Source: Chitinophaga filiformis (GTDB taxonomy: Bacteria; Bacteroidota; Bacteroidia; Chitinophagales; Chitinophagaceae). From it: a DNA stretch of 64,000 bases. Shown here piece by piece: positions 15,838 to 25,499 of the stretch. Position numbers and translations under genes: made by a program. Within the stretch, counting starts at the first letter, position 1, and each line of letters opens with the position of its first letter. Under the pieces are notes generated by a model, which did no database searches, had not been told where the DNA came from, and saw only the letters and a list, made by a program, of their open reading frames with translations. The stretch is taken from assembly GCF_900102545.1 (NCBI RefSeq), contig NZ_FNBN01000005.1:62001-126000 (forward strand), in the 5' to 3' direction.

Positions 15838-18153
15838 TTATTTCTTCGGTTTGGCACCCATCTGGAACACCAGACGGCCCCCTTTCATGATGTCTGCATG
15901 GCTGATGCTGTTTGTCAGCACAGGCTGTCCGTTCAGCGTTACTTTCTGCACATATACATTCTTGTCACTTTGGCCAGGCGCTTCCACAGTGAAAGTTTTG
16001 CCATTCTCCAGCTGGATAGTGGCTTCCTTCACTGCCGGACTTCCCAGTATATACTGGTCGGAGCCCGGACATACAGGATAAAAACCAAGAGAGGTGAATA
16101 TATACCAGGCGCTCATCTGACCACAGTCATCATTACCTCCCAGACCGTCTGCACCCGGATGATACATTTTCTTCAGGATCATACGTACCCTTTCCTGTGT
16201 TTTCCATGGCTCACCTGTCCAGTTGTAGAGATAAGCCACATGATGGGAAGGCTCATTCCCGTGTACATAGTTACCGATGATACCATCGCGGGTAATATCT
16301 TCCGTTTCAGCAAAGAATTCATCCGGCAGATGCATGGTGAACAGGCTGTCCAGGTGGCCGGAGAACCTTTTCTTACCGCCGTTGAGTGCTATCAGCTCCG
16401 CAGGATATTGTGGCACATACAGGCTGTAGTTCCAGGCATTCCCTTCAATAAAACCCTGGTTATCTGTCTTCAACGGATCAAATGCTGTACGGAAAGTACC
16501 GTCATTCAAACGTGGACGCATATATCCGATACTTGCATCGTACACATTGTTGTAGTTCCTGGAACGTTTGATGAACTCATCATAGATATCCTGTTTGCCC
16601 AGTTTCTTTGCAATCTGTGCAATACACCAGTCATCATAGGCATACTCCAGTGTCTTTGATACCGAAGCACCGCTTTTATCTTCAGGTACATAACCTTTAT
16701 CCATGTAATAACCGATACCATCGTAAGTACGGTGTTTTGCTGTTGTTACGCAGGCTGCCAGCGCTTTCTCGGCATCAAAAGGCGCATTGCCTTTAATGAT
16801 CGCATCTGCAATGAGGGATACGCTGTGATAGCCGGTCATACACCAGTTCTCATTGGCGTAGTGTGACCATACCGGCAGCATGTGCTGCACGCTCTGATCG
16901 TAGTGCGCCAGCATTGACTGGATCATATCCGCATTACGTTTAGGCTGTATCACGTTGAATAAAGGATGCAAAGCCCTGTAAGTATCCCACAGGGAGAAAG
17001 TAGTATAATTGGTGAAACCTGCTGCTTTGTGATTGTTCTGATCAAGGCCACGGTAGCTGCCATCAACATCCATGTAAGTAGTCGGGCTCAGGAAAGCATG
17101 GTACATAGCGGTATAGAAGTTGATCATCTCGTCATTGCTGTTCAGCTGTGCAGTGATCTTATGCAGTTCTTTGTTCCACTGCGCCTGTCCGTCCTGTTTT
17201 ACCTTGTCGAAATCCCATCCCGGTGCTTCAGCACGCAGATTGGCCAGTGCACCATCTGTACTCACAGAAGACAGCGCAAACTTGATCTTCACCTTTTCGC
17301 CTGCCTGTACTTTGAAGTCAAACCAGGCCCTGATATTACGGCCTGCCATTTCAGGGAAATCGTGTGCTACATCAAATTTACGCCAGAAGCCTTTGTACAC
17401 ATCATTAGCATAGTTCTGATGACCGTAGTGTGAAATAGGTTTGGAAAAGGACATCGCGAAATATTCTGTCCTCGTACGCGCCCATCCGTTAGTCTGACGA
17501 TAACCTGTTACCAGTGTATCATTCTCTACTCTTACGAATGTCCACACATTCTTATTGCCATAGTTATAAATGCCAGCCATCAGATCGAGTATGATATGTG
17601 CCTGGTCTGTCGCTTCTGCAAAAGTATATTGATGAAAGCCCACCCGGGTAGTAGTGGTTAGTTCAGCAGTGATGTTGTATTTATCGAGTTTTACTTTATA
17701 GTAATCCGCTTCGGCTACTTCGTTATCGTGCGAAAAAGTGGAGCGGTACCCGCTTTCCGGATTGGTGGCAGTGCCGGGATTCAGGTACAGTTTACCGGTA
17801 GTAGGCATGATCAGGAAATCGCCAAGGTCAGAGTGACCGGTACCGCTGAAATGCGTATGACTGAAACCTGTAATGGTTTTATCAACGTATTGATACCCTG
17901 CGCAGTATTTGTAGACATCCGGATTGTAACGTCCATTCATCTCATAAGGAAGCGTATCTGTTTCCGGGCTGAGTTGCACCATCCCAAAAGGTACGGTAGC
18001 ACCGGGATAGGTATGCCCCATTTTTTCCGTACCGATAATGGGTTTTACGTACTGTACCAGGTTTTTGTCCTGCGCCTGCAGGGAAAGCTGGGTGCATAAA
18101 GAAAATGCGGTGAATAAAGAAAGACGGGTAGCCAAGCGTGAGCCCATTGTCAA
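15838..18153 (-). CDS. GH92 family exo-alpha-mannosidase
   Basis: 771 residues with a signal peptide (ending near LSLQAQ, residue 28). The start of the mature protein (VKPIIGTEKMGHTYPGATVPFGMVQLSPET) and the C-terminal blocks (GNEPSHHVAYLYNWTGEPWKTQ split over residues 616-640; GLGGNDDCGQMSAWYIF; GFYPVCPGSDQY) are diagnostic of GH92, calcium-dependent inverting alpha-mannosidases of the periplasm or surface that trim N-glycans and other mannosides. The Glu and paired Asp residues in these blocks match the family catalytic and metal sites. It is monocistronic, with a terminator downstream; linkage specificity cannot be read from sequence. Confidence 0.94.
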   Translation of the reverse strand: MTMGSRLATRLSLFTAFSLCTQLSLQAQDKNLVQYVKPIIGTEKMGHTYPGATVPFGMVQLSPETDTLPYEMNGRYNPDVYKYCAGYQYVDKTITGFSHTHFSGTGHSDLGDFLIMPTTGKLYLNPGTATNPESGYRSTFSHDNEVAEADYYKVKLDKYNITAELTTTTRVGFHQYTFAEATDQAHIILDLMAGIYNYGNKNVWTFVRVENDTLVTGYRQTNGWARTRTEYFAMSFSKPISHYGHQNYANDVYKGFWRKFDVAHDFPEMAGRNIRAWFDFKVQAGEKVKIKFALSSVSTDGALANLRAEAPGWDFDKVKQDGQAQWNKELHKITAQLNSNDEMINFYTAMYHAFLSPTTYMDVDGSYRGLDQNNHKAAGFTNYTTFSLWDTYRALHPLFNVIQPKRNADMIQSMLAHYDQSVQHMLPVWSHYANENWCMTGYHSVSLIADAIIKGNAPFDAEKALAACVTTAKHRTYDGIGYYMDKGYVPEDKSGASVSKTLEYAYDDWCIAQIAKKLGKQDIYDEFIKRSRNYNNVYDASIGYMRPRLNDGTFRTAFDPLKTDNQGFIEGNAWNYSLYVPQYPAELIALNGGKKRFSGHLDSLFTMHLPDEFFAETEDITRDGIIGNYVHGNEPSHHVAYLYNWTGEPWKTQERVRMILKKMYHPGADGLGGNDDCGQMSAWYIFTSLGFYPVCPGSDQYILGSPAVKEATIQLENGKTFTVEAPGQSDKNVYVQKVTLNGQPVLTNSISHADIMKGGRLVFQMGAKPKK

Positions 18154-18298
18154 TAAGTGTTTTAACGATTAGAGAACCTTGCAAAATAATAGTCCCGCTC
18201 TAAACGGGATGTCACAGACGGGTAAAAGACTTTAAATGAAATGTAAATAATGAAAAAATGAGGCATTTTCAATATTTTGTCGGCAAATTCAGCGAGCA

Positions 18299-19333
18299 GT
18301 GACAAAACCGATATTAGTAATAAAATTTGGGACAGCCTCCATCACACATGAAAACGGAGAGCTGGATGAGACGATAGTAGCTTCCATAGCCAGGCAGGTA
18401 GCAGACCTTAAGGAAGAATATAATATAGTATTGGTATCATCAGGAGCGGTTGCCGCAGGAAAGAAGTACCTGAAACAATACGGTGGCACCATGAGCGAAC
18501 GTAAGGCAGCAGCGGCTATAGGGAATCCTTTGCTGCTCAGCAAATATGCCCGGTATTTTTCCCCGTACGACATTGCCATCGCGCAAAGCCTTTGTGAACG
18601 CAGGCATTTCAGCAACAGGGCGCAGTTCCTGCAACTGAAGAAAACATATGAAGAGCTCTGGGCCAGCGGTGTAATACCCGTAGCCAATGAGAATGATGTG
18701 GTGAGCGACCTGGAGCTGAAATTCTCCGACAACGATGAACTGGCCACCCTGATAGCCGTAGGCTTCGGCGCTTCCATGCTGCTGTTCAGCACTTCCGTAG
18801 GCGGAGTATTGGATAGAGAAGGCAAGGTAGTACCCAAGATAGATGCGATCGATGAATCAATACTATCGCTGGCAGATACCAAAAAATCCAGTCTGGGATT
18901 GGGTGGAATGGTGTCCAAGCTGACTTTCGCCCGTCTGGCCACCCGCATGGGTATTAAAGTAGTTATCTTTGGTATCCATACTCCCGATGGTATTCTGAAT
19001 GCCATTGCCGGAGAAACAGGTACCTTGTGCCTGCCGCAGCCATGCAGTATGCCGGCCCGTAAGAAATGGCTGGCCAGCGGTAGCCTGGTAACAGGCAGGG
19101 TATTGGTAGATGAGGGTGCGCTGACAGCTCTGCAGAAAAGACGTAGCTTGCTGGCGGTGGGTGTGTTGACCGTGCTGGAAAGATTTGAGGGAGGTGAGGT
19201 GTTCGAGATCGTGGACGAAGAGCATAATGTCATCGCGGTAGCACGCGCCAAGGTATCTTCTGATCTGCTGTCCGAGGACAGTAAGGTGCAGAACCTGGAG
19301 ATTGCGCACGCAGATGACATTGTGTTGTTATAA
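18299..19333 (+). CDS. proB: Glutamate 5-kinase
   Basis: 344 residues, GTG start at 18299 (MTKPILVIKFGTASIT). An amino-acid-kinase domain (about 1-255) carries the VVKxGTxxIT-like N-terminus, VSSGAVAAGKK (near 46), NENDVVS with the substrate Asn/Asp residues (near 135), FSDNDELATLIA (near 142) and LGLGGMVSKLTFARLA (near 200). A C-terminal PUA-like domain follows. It phosphorylates glutamate in proline synthesis. proA starts 23 bases later. A long antisense frame over this gene is a shadow. Confidence 0.93.
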   Translation: MTKPILVIKFGTASITHENGELDETIVASIARQVADLKEEYNIVLVSSGAVAAGKKYLKQYGGTMSERKAAAAIGNPLLLSKYARYFSPYDIAIAQSLCERRHFSNRAQFLQLKKTYEELWASGVIPVANENDVVSDLELKFSDNDELATLIAVGFGASMLLFSTSVGGVLDREGKVVPKIDAIDESILSLADTKKSSLGLGGMVSKLTFARLATRMGIKVVIFGIHTPDGILNAIAGETGTLCLPQPCSMPARKKWLASGSLVTGRVLVDEGALTALQKRRSLLAVGVLTVLERFEGGEVFEIVDEEHNVIAVARAKVSSDLLSEDSKVQNLEIAHADDIVLL

Positions 19334-19356
19334 ACAAACAATAAAACAAGCGGAAA

Positions 19357-20604
19357 ATGGAATCTATACAACCTTTACTGGTACAGGCGCAGGCCGCCAC
19401 ACGTTCTGTGAAGACGCTGCCTGATGAGCAGAAGCAACAATTGCTGCTGCAACTGGCCGACCGGATAGTAGAGCATACCGCTGATATTGTAGCGGAAAAC
19501 AAAAAGGACCTGGATAAGATGTCTGACCAGGATCCGAAAAAAGACAGGTTATTACTGAATGCCAGCCGTATACAGCAACTGGCTGACAGTCTGAAAGATA
19601 TAGCACTGTTACCCGACCCGGCAAATCAGCTCTTGCTGGAAAGAACGCTGGACAATGGTTTACAGGTGCAGAAACGTACTGCTCCCCTTGGAGTGGTAGG
19701 TGTGATTTACGAATCACGCCCGAATGTGACACTGGATGTTGCTGCCCTCTGTATCAAGTCTGGTAATGTAGCCGTACTGCGTGGTGGCACAGATGCTTTC
19801 CACACAAACATCATTCTTGTGAAGCTGATCCAGGAAGTACTGGCAGCGTTTAAGGTTGATGTAAATGCAGTGCAGTTATTGCCGGTAGACAGGGCACTGA
19901 TCGGCGAAATGCTCACAGCAGTAAAGTACATTGATATCATCATCCCCCGTGGTTCACAGCAGCTGATCGACTATGTACGTGCCAATTCCAAAGTGCCTGT
20001 GATAGAAACAGGCGCGGGTGTTTGTCATACTTATGTGGAAAAGACAGCGGATCTCGAAATGGCTGGTAAAGTGATCACCAATGCAAAAGTATCCCGTCCA
20101 TCTGTATGTAATGCACTGGATACAGTACTGGTAGATGAACAGGCTGCACCCGGTTTACTGCGACTGCTGGCGGATTCTCTGCAGGATTATGATGTAGAGA
20201 TCTTTGCAGATGAATTATCGTACAACTTACTGCAGGCGCTGGAATATCCTTACCTGATACGTGCAACTCCTGCCGATTTCGGACGTGAGTTCCTGGACTA
20301 TAAATGCTCTGTGAAAGTAGTGAAGGGAGTAGATGAAGCACTGCAACATATCCAGGAGTATTCTTCCAAACATTCTGAAGCTATTATATCAAAAGATACT
20401 GCAATCAGTGAACGTTTCCTCAATGAAGTGGATGCTGCCGCCGTATATGTGAATGCTTCCACCCGCTTTACTGATGGAGGCGTATTCGGGTTAGGTGCCG
20501 AGATAGGCATCTCTACGCAGAAATTACATGCGAGAGGGCCTTTTGCATTAGAGAAACTGGTCACTGAGAAATGGTTTGTAAGAGGAGATGGGCAGGTTAG
20601 ATAA
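19357..20604 (+). CDS. proA: Gamma-glutamyl phosphate reductase
   Basis: 415-residue aldehyde-dehydrogenase superfamily enzyme that reduces gamma-glutamyl phosphate to glutamate 5-semialdehyde with NADPH, the second step of proline synthesis. GVVGVIYESRPNVT (112-125), LRGGTDAFHTN (141-151) and the catalytic Cys251 in SRPSVCNALDT are visible. It forms a two-gene operon with proB. Its last 8 bases overlap the 3' end of the convergent GH9 gene. Confidence 0.95.
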   Translation: MESIQPLLVQAQAATRSVKTLPDEQKQQLLLQLADRIVEHTADIVAENKKDLDKMSDQDPKKDRLLLNASRIQQLADSLKDIALLPDPANQLLLERTLDNGLQVQKRTAPLGVVGVIYESRPNVTLDVAALCIKSGNVAVLRGGTDAFHTNIILVKLIQEVLAAFKVDVNAVQLLPVDRALIGEMLTAVKYIDIIIPRGSQQLIDYVRANSKVPVIETGAGVCHTYVEKTADLEMAGKVITNAKVSRPSVCNALDTVLVDEQAAPGLLRLLADSLQDYDVEIFADELSYNLLQALEYPYLIRATPADFGREFLDYKCSVKVVKGVDEALQHIQEYSSKHSEAIISKDTAISERFLNEVDAAAVYVNASTRFTDGGVFGLGAEIGISTQKLHARGPFALEKLVTEKWFVRGDGQVR

Positions 20605-23044
20605 CCAGCTCATCTACCTTTTTAAAATGATACCCCTGTTGTTTCAGATACTTTATCAATGCATCTAAGTGCAGGTATAGCTTATCTTTTCTCCTGGCAT
20701 CTGTACCTGCATGTATCAATAGTATAACACCATTCAGTTTACCCGGTCTGTTCTTTTCAAATGCTTTGATAGATTTGAGAATTGTCTCGCTGCTTTTATA
20801 GGAAGCACCCATCGCCGGATAAGTATAATCAGCATTGCTGCCGGTACCTGGTGTAAAACAAACGATCTGTAATCCTATTTTTTCAGACCATTCAGCAATA
20901 GCATTATTCCACCATTCATAAGGTGGAATATAGGTATGCACATTTGCTGTATCGATACCCAGCTGCTGCATTTTCGAAAGATTGGCCTGCATATCAGTGG
21001 TAAACTGCTGTTGTGAAACGAGCAGACTATCACGTTGCTGCCAGTCACAGTATAACAGATGCTTGTCGGAGTGCGGACCTAAGTAATGTCCATTGGTAGA
21101 TAGCTTCTTAATATGCAGTTGGAAGCGGGTATTGCCGTAGAAATTTCCCGTAAAGAAAAAAGAACCCTTTACCTGCTGTTGTCCCAATACAGTCGTGATA
21201 TGCGCTAAACCTTCACCAAATTCATCCCCTGTAAACACCAGCGCAATTTCCTTTTTGGTGCTGTCCATTCTTGTGATGCCGCCTTGTGTAACAGTATATC
21301 CCTTTTGCCTGGCGGCGTTTTCCTGTGCAGCCAGCAGGTATATCAATACTGCTGTACCATCCATGGTAGGCTCGTTGGTACTGTAATCGCCATAGTCGTC
21401 GTGATATACTGCGAGGTCGCTCTGGAATGCTGCATATTCGTCGGTATCCTGCAATTGGATACCGATCAGGTTTTTGAAGATATTAGTGTATACAGGTCCG
21501 TCTACCAGTCCGCCATCTATTGGATATTGTTTCAGGTGCGTGAAGGAGGAGTGAGGATCAATGGGGGTATCACCATGTTGCGGCAAGCCATATACCATTG
21601 CTGTACCCCAGGGATTGCAGCCGAATATCCAGTCAAAGCAGGCCTGTTCCAATTGTATGTAAGTATCATCTCCACTCAGTTGCCTGTACCAGTAACATTG
21701 AATGGCAAAGGCTACTGTGAGATTATTACTGCACCAGATAAAAGGAATACCTCTATAGAATGCATTCTGTGAAGCCTTACGCCATACGCGTCCAATACCT
21801 TCCTTATAGTAGCGGATCAAGGTATCCCGTTTAGCACCTGTTGATAACCTGGCCAGTTCCGCGTGACCGGGATTAACGAATGGATACCATTGATAGTGGC
21901 GGGCAGTATCCTGGCCCAGCCAGGGAGTGACAGGCTCCTGTCGTGCGAAACTCCATGCATTACTGAGATAGGAACCACCCAGTGAGGCCGCCGCCAGTTC
22001 CATATCATCTGTCCAGTTATCTTCTTCATAGAAATAAGGAGAGCGTCCCGGAGCAGTCTGACAAACACCCGGTTTTTGCATACCCAGTTCGTAAGCAGCT
22101 GTTGCTTTATGTTGCAGGATGTCTGCATAAGACGGCTGCAAACGGTCAAACAATTTTGTGCCCAATGCAAAACAACTACTGAATTTTCCTGCAGTAGAGG
22201 CTACACCCGTGCTGCGGTTCTTATACTTTAGTAATCCCTGCGGCTCGCCCGTACAGAAGTATACAGGGCGTTCCAGTCCGCGGCCATAAAAATTGGTGTC
22301 CTGCCGGGGAATACGCATGCCCTGGTGGTCGCGGTCATCACCCACCTGGTTGTACATTCTGTCATCCTGTGGATTCATTTTAATGAGCCAATCCAGGCCC
22401 CATTTTGCCTCATCCAGTACATCGGCGATACCATTATTGCCTGACAGTCCATTGGCCTGTAATGAGTCTGTAAATACTTTTGGGAAGTCGCGGTACGCTG
22501 CCAGCAGATGCCAGGTAGCATTGGCAGAAGTGGTCACATATTGCAGATAGTCGGAGGCGTCATGCCAGCCACCGGAAACCGGCACAAACACGCTATCAGG
22601 TCCGTATACGGGAAAGCCGTCATGCGTGTGGCAGGAATCTTTCAGGAAAGGATTGAAGCCATTCCTTTGCTGGCGCATATACCGCAAACAGAAATCGGCA
22701 GCGCCTTTATATACTGTATCGCTGATAGAAAATACAGGCGACTTCGCCTCGCCTGCCTGTAAATAATATTGTCCCGCGGTGGTAAACGAAGAGAAATCCA
22801 GTCTGCTGGTTTGCCGGAATGGCCCATAAGCCCCTGCAGCCTTGCCCGCGGCATGTTTGAACACTACCTTGCCTGTGCAGGCATTGACCAGTTCAAAATA
22901 TTTTAATGTATCTTGTTCTTTACTGCACCATACTGCTACCTTGCTGCTGTGCGGCGCATAACCAAGCTGGTTAATGCGAATCCAGTCTGCAAGAAGGGGA
23001 AGGCTGATAAATGCGGATAATACCAGCAGGAGCAGCTTTTTCAT
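20597..23044 (-). CDS. GH9 glycoside hydrolase fused to a polysaccharide deacetylase (NodB-like) domain
   Basis: 815 residues with a signal peptide (1-19). Order: N-terminal Ig-like cellulase domain (about 20-105), GH9 (alpha/alpha)6 catalytic domain (about 112-580) with Asp162/Asp165 in HDASDYLQY and general acid Glu558 in STNEPTMDG, then a NodB-type deacetylase domain (about 598-815). The latter has HSDKH (658-662) as metal-binding motif and LLIHAGTD near 788; its first motif reads FTGDEFGEG instead of TFDDG. The fusion suggests combined deacetylation and hydrolysis of an N-acetylated beta-linked glycan. Divergent neighbours are a symporter, murQ and anmK, so an amino-sugar polymer is a likelier substrate than cellulose; this is an inference. 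Confidence 0.88.
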   Translation of the reverse strand: MKKLLLLVLSAFISLPLLADWIRINQLGYAPHSSKVAVWCSKEQDTLKYFELVNACTGKVVFKHAAGKAAGAYGPFRQTSRLDFSSFTTAGQYYLQAGEAKSPVFSISDTVYKGAADFCLRYMRQQRNGFNPFLKDSCHTHDGFPVYGPDSVFVPVSGGWHDASDYLQYVTTSANATWHLLAAYRDFPKVFTDSLQANGLSGNNGIADVLDEAKWGLDWLIKMNPQDDRMYNQVGDDRDHQGMRIPRQDTNFYGRGLERPVYFCTGEPQGLLKYKNRSTGVASTAGKFSSCFALGTKLFDRLQPSYADILQHKATAAYELGMQKPGVCQTAPGRSPYFYEEDNWTDDMELAAASLGGSYLSNAWSFARQEPVTPWLGQDTARHYQWYPFVNPGHAELARLSTGAKRDTLIRYYKEGIGRVWRKASQNAFYRGIPFIWCSNNLTVAFAIQCYWYRQLSGDDTYIQLEQACFDWIFGCNPWGTAMVYGLPQHGDTPIDPHSSFTHLKQYPIDGGLVDGPVYTNIFKNLIGIQLQDTDEYAAFQSDLAVYHDDYGDYSTNEPTMDGTAVLIYLLAAQENAARQKGYTVTQGGITRMDSTKKEIALVFTGDEFGEGLAHITTVLGQQQVKGSFFFTGNFYGNTRFQLHIKKLSTNGHYLGPHSDKHLLYCDWQQRDSLLVSQQQFTTDMQANLSKMQQLGIDTANVHTYIPPYEWWNNAIAEWSEKIGLQIVCFTPGTGSNADYTYPAMGASYKSSETILKSIKAFEKNRPGKLNGVILLIHAGTDARRKDKLYLHLDALIKYLKQQGYHFKKVDELVI

Positions 23045-23109
23045 AAACGCGCGATTTTGGTGGAAGTAGGGTGAAATTATAAATTTATTCGTTTTTCTGC
23101 ATACAATTT

Positions 23110-23159
23110 TGCGTTTTTTGCGTTTTTGTGTTTATATTGAAATGTGAATATGCGTTTTT
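23110..23159. promoter_or_regulatory. TGCGTTTTT direct repeats between GH9 fusion and symporter
   Basis: Three copies of TGCGTTTTT (23110, 23119, 23151) lie in the 145-base divergent intergenic region. The same motif occurs at 26754 before the DeoR gene. They are candidate binding sites for that regulator, controlling both divergent genes. Confidence 0.5.
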
Positions 23160-23189
23160 ATGCGGCTTTAATCAAAGAAATTCTACTTT

Positions 23190-24671
23190 ATGACACCAGG
23201 CCTTTTGTTTTCTATTGTCATTGCGTATTTCGTTATCCTGTTGATCGTAGCCTGGTATACCGGCCGTAATTCAAACAACGACTCTTTCTTTATAGGCAAC
23301 CGTAACAGTAACTGGATGCTCGTAGCCTTCGGTATGATCGGTACCTCTCTCAGTGGCGTCACTTTTGTGAGTGTGCCCGGTGATGTCGGCAAGACTGCTT
23401 TCGGTTACTTCCAGGTAGCCTTGGGAAATATGATGGGGTATGTGGTCATCGCATTTGTGCTGCTGCCCTTATATTACCGGCTGCAACTGACTTCTATCTA
23501 TAATTATTTCAGCACCCGCTTTGGTGTCAAATCGTATAAAACAGGCGCATCGTTCTTTATATTATCAAGAACACTGGGCGCCACTGCGAGACTCTATCTC
23601 GTGGTAAACATCCTGCAGAATTTGCTGGAGGAAGCATTTAAAGACCAGTTCCAGGTGCCCTTCTGGCTGACTACACTGATTATACTGCTGATGATCCTCC
23701 TGTATACTTTTGAAGGTGGTGTGAAGACGATCGTATATACAGACACCCTGCAGACCACTTGTATGCTGGCGGGCCTCGTCATTTGTATCGTGTATATCCT
23801 GAACCGCCTTGACCTGAACATCGGCAGCAGTCTGCAGGCAATGGGCGACAAGGGCATGTCGAAGATCTTCTTCACAGATCCGAACAGTCCTCTCTTCTTC
23901 TTAAAACAGATCCTGGGAGGAGCTTTTATTACGATTACCATGACGGGTATGGATCAGGAGATGATGCAGAAGAATATTTCTGTTAAGCGTCTTGTAGATG
24001 CACAGAAGAACGTGATGACACTAAGCCTGATCTTTGGTGTGGTGATACTATTGTTCCTGTTCCTCGGTGGATTATTATACCTGTATGCTGATACCATCGG
24101 TGTAACAGCTGCTTCGGATAAACTGTTCCCTACGCTGGCCCTTGATGCACAACGCATGCCGGCAGCTATTTCAGTGATCTTTATCATCGCCCTGATCTCT
24201 GCATTATTCCCCAGTGCCGATGGTGCTATCACAGCGCTGACCTCCTCCTTCTGTATCGATATCCTGAATATTCAGCGAAGAGGTGATCTGTCAGAGAAGG
24301 AGAAAAAGAAGACCAGGCGATTTGTACATCTTGGCTTCACGGTGGTATTCCTGCTGATAGTACTGGTATTTAAACATATCGATAGCCAGAGTATGATCTC
24401 CGTAATACTCAAGGTAGCCTCATACACATACGGACCTTTACTGGGTTTATTTGCCTTCGGTATTCTGACCAAACGTACGGTAAATGACGATGCAGTGCCC
24501 TTTATCGCCATAGCAGCGCCCATTCTCTGTTACGTGCTGGAAATGACGCAGACATATCTTTTCAAAGACTATAAAATAGGCCTGGAATTACTTGTCATCA
24601 ACGGACTGTTTATGTTCATCGGTTTATGGCTGAGTTCCGGCAACTTTCAGAAGAAAGGAATGCTATCCTGA
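23190..24671 (+). CDS. Sodium:solute symporter (SSS family)
   Basis: 493 residues with about 13 membrane segments. The N-terminal AWYTGRNSNNDSFFIGNRN motif, GTSLSGVTFVSVPG (near residue 50) and the Na-binding-region block FPSADGAITALTSSF (near 344) are typical of the SLC5-like SSS family. Substrate is not readable from sequence; the downstream murQ and anmK suggest MurNAc, anhydro-MurNAc or a related amino sugar. It begins the run symporter-murQ-anmK, with a 24-base gap to murQ. Confidence 0.88.
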   Translation: MTPGLLFSIVIAYFVILLIVAWYTGRNSNNDSFFIGNRNSNWMLVAFGMIGTSLSGVTFVSVPGDVGKTAFGYFQVALGNMMGYVVIAFVLLPLYYRLQLTSIYNYFSTRFGVKSYKTGASFFILSRTLGATARLYLVVNILQNLLEEAFKDQFQVPFWLTTLIILLMILLYTFEGGVKTIVYTDTLQTTCMLAGLVICIVYILNRLDLNIGSSLQAMGDKGMSKIFFTDPNSPLFFLKQILGGAFITITMTGMDQEMMQKNISVKRLVDAQKNVMTLSLIFGVVILLFLFLGGLLYLYADTIGVTAASDKLFPTLALDAQRMPAAISVIFIIALISALFPSADGAITALTSSFCIDILNIQRRGDLSEKEKKKTRRFVHLGFTVVFLLIVLVFKHIDSQSMISVILKVASYTYGPLLGLFAFGILTKRTVNDDAVPFIAIAAPILCYVLEMTQTYLFKDYKIGLELLVINGLFMFIGLWLSSGNFQKKGMLS

Positions 24672-24695
24672 TCTGTAAAACTTAATGTGTAGACT

Positions 24696-25499
24696 ATGCT
24701 TACAACTGAAATGTCTTCCCGTTTTAACGACCTGGAGAAGATGAGTGTCCGTGCCCTGCTGGAAGGGATCAACAGCGAAGATGCTACCGTGCCCCAGGCA
24801 GTAGCCAAAGCTATTCCCCAGATTGAAAAGCTGGTGATGGCGGCAGTAGAGAAAATGAAAGAAGGAGGCCGCCTGTTCTATATCGGCGCGGGTACCAGCG
24901 GCAGACTTGGTATCGTAGATGCATCAGAATGCCCGCCTACATTTGGTGTACCGCATGAATTGGTAGTGGGTATTATCGCCGGAGGCGACAAAGCCATCCG
25001 CAAAGCAGTGGAGTTTGCAGAAGACGACAAACAGCAGGCCGCAAAAGACCTCGATAGTTTTAATATCAATGATAAAGATGTGGTAATAGGTATCGCTGCA
25101 TCAGGCACTACACCTTATGTGATCGGTGGAGTGACAACCATGCGGCAACGGGGTATCGTAACCGGCTGTGTGACCTGTAATACAGGTAGTCCGCTGGCCG
25201 CTGCTGTGGAATATCCTGTAGAAGCGGAAGTGGGCGCAGAGTTCCTCACCGGCAGTACACGCATGAAATCAGGCACAGCACAGAAGTTGATCCTGAATAT
25301 GATCTCTACTTCTATCATGATACAATTGGGCAGAGTGAAAGGGAATAAGATGGTAGATATGCAGTTGAGTAATCATAAGCTGGTGGATCGTGCTACACGA
25401 ATGGTGATGAGTGAACTAAATGTAGATGAAGACACTGCCCGTCAGCTGGTAGCAGAAAAAGGAAGTGTAAGGGCCGCTATTGAAAGCAGGAAATCATGA
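24696..25499 (+). CDS. murQ: N-acetylmuramic acid 6-phosphate etherase
   Basis: SIS-domain lyase of 267 residues that cleaves the lactyl ether of MurNAc 6-phosphate to GlcNAc 6-phosphate and D-lactate in cell-wall recycling. GRLFYIGAGTSGRLGIVDASECPPTFG (from about residue 57) includes the catalytic Glu in ASECPPT; the second SIS block AASGTTPYVIGG and EFLTGSTRMKSGTAQK are also present. It is somewhat shorter than the E. coli enzyme, as is usual in Bacteroidota. The stop overlaps the anmK start by 4 bases. Confidence 0.95.
   Translation: MLTTEMSSRFNDLEKMSVRALLEGINSEDATVPQAVAKAIPQIEKLVMAAVEKMKEGGRLFYIGAGTSGRLGIVDASECPPTFGVPHELVVGIIAGGDKAIRKAVEFAEDDKQQAAKDLDSFNINDKDVVIGIAASGTTPYVIGGVTTMRQRGIVTGCVTCNTGSPLAAAVEYPVEAEVGAEFLTGSTRMKSGTAQKLILNMISTSIMIQLGRVKGNKMVDMQLSNHKLVDRATRMVMSELNVDEDTARQLVAEKGSVRAAIESRKS

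Noticed and set aside
15898..16659. A 253-codon plus-strand frame inside the GH92 gene
   Set aside because: Antisense to strong GH92 motifs, with no recognisable domain.
18193..18209. TCCCG...CGGGA hairpin between GH92 and proB, similar to the hairpins in the susC leader
   Set aside because: Only a 5-bp stem; too weak to claim kinship or function.
18289..19371. A 360-codon open frame on the minus strand covering proB
   Set aside because: It is fully antisense to a clear proB gene, is rich in Ser/Thr/Cys runs typical of shadow frames, and matches no family.
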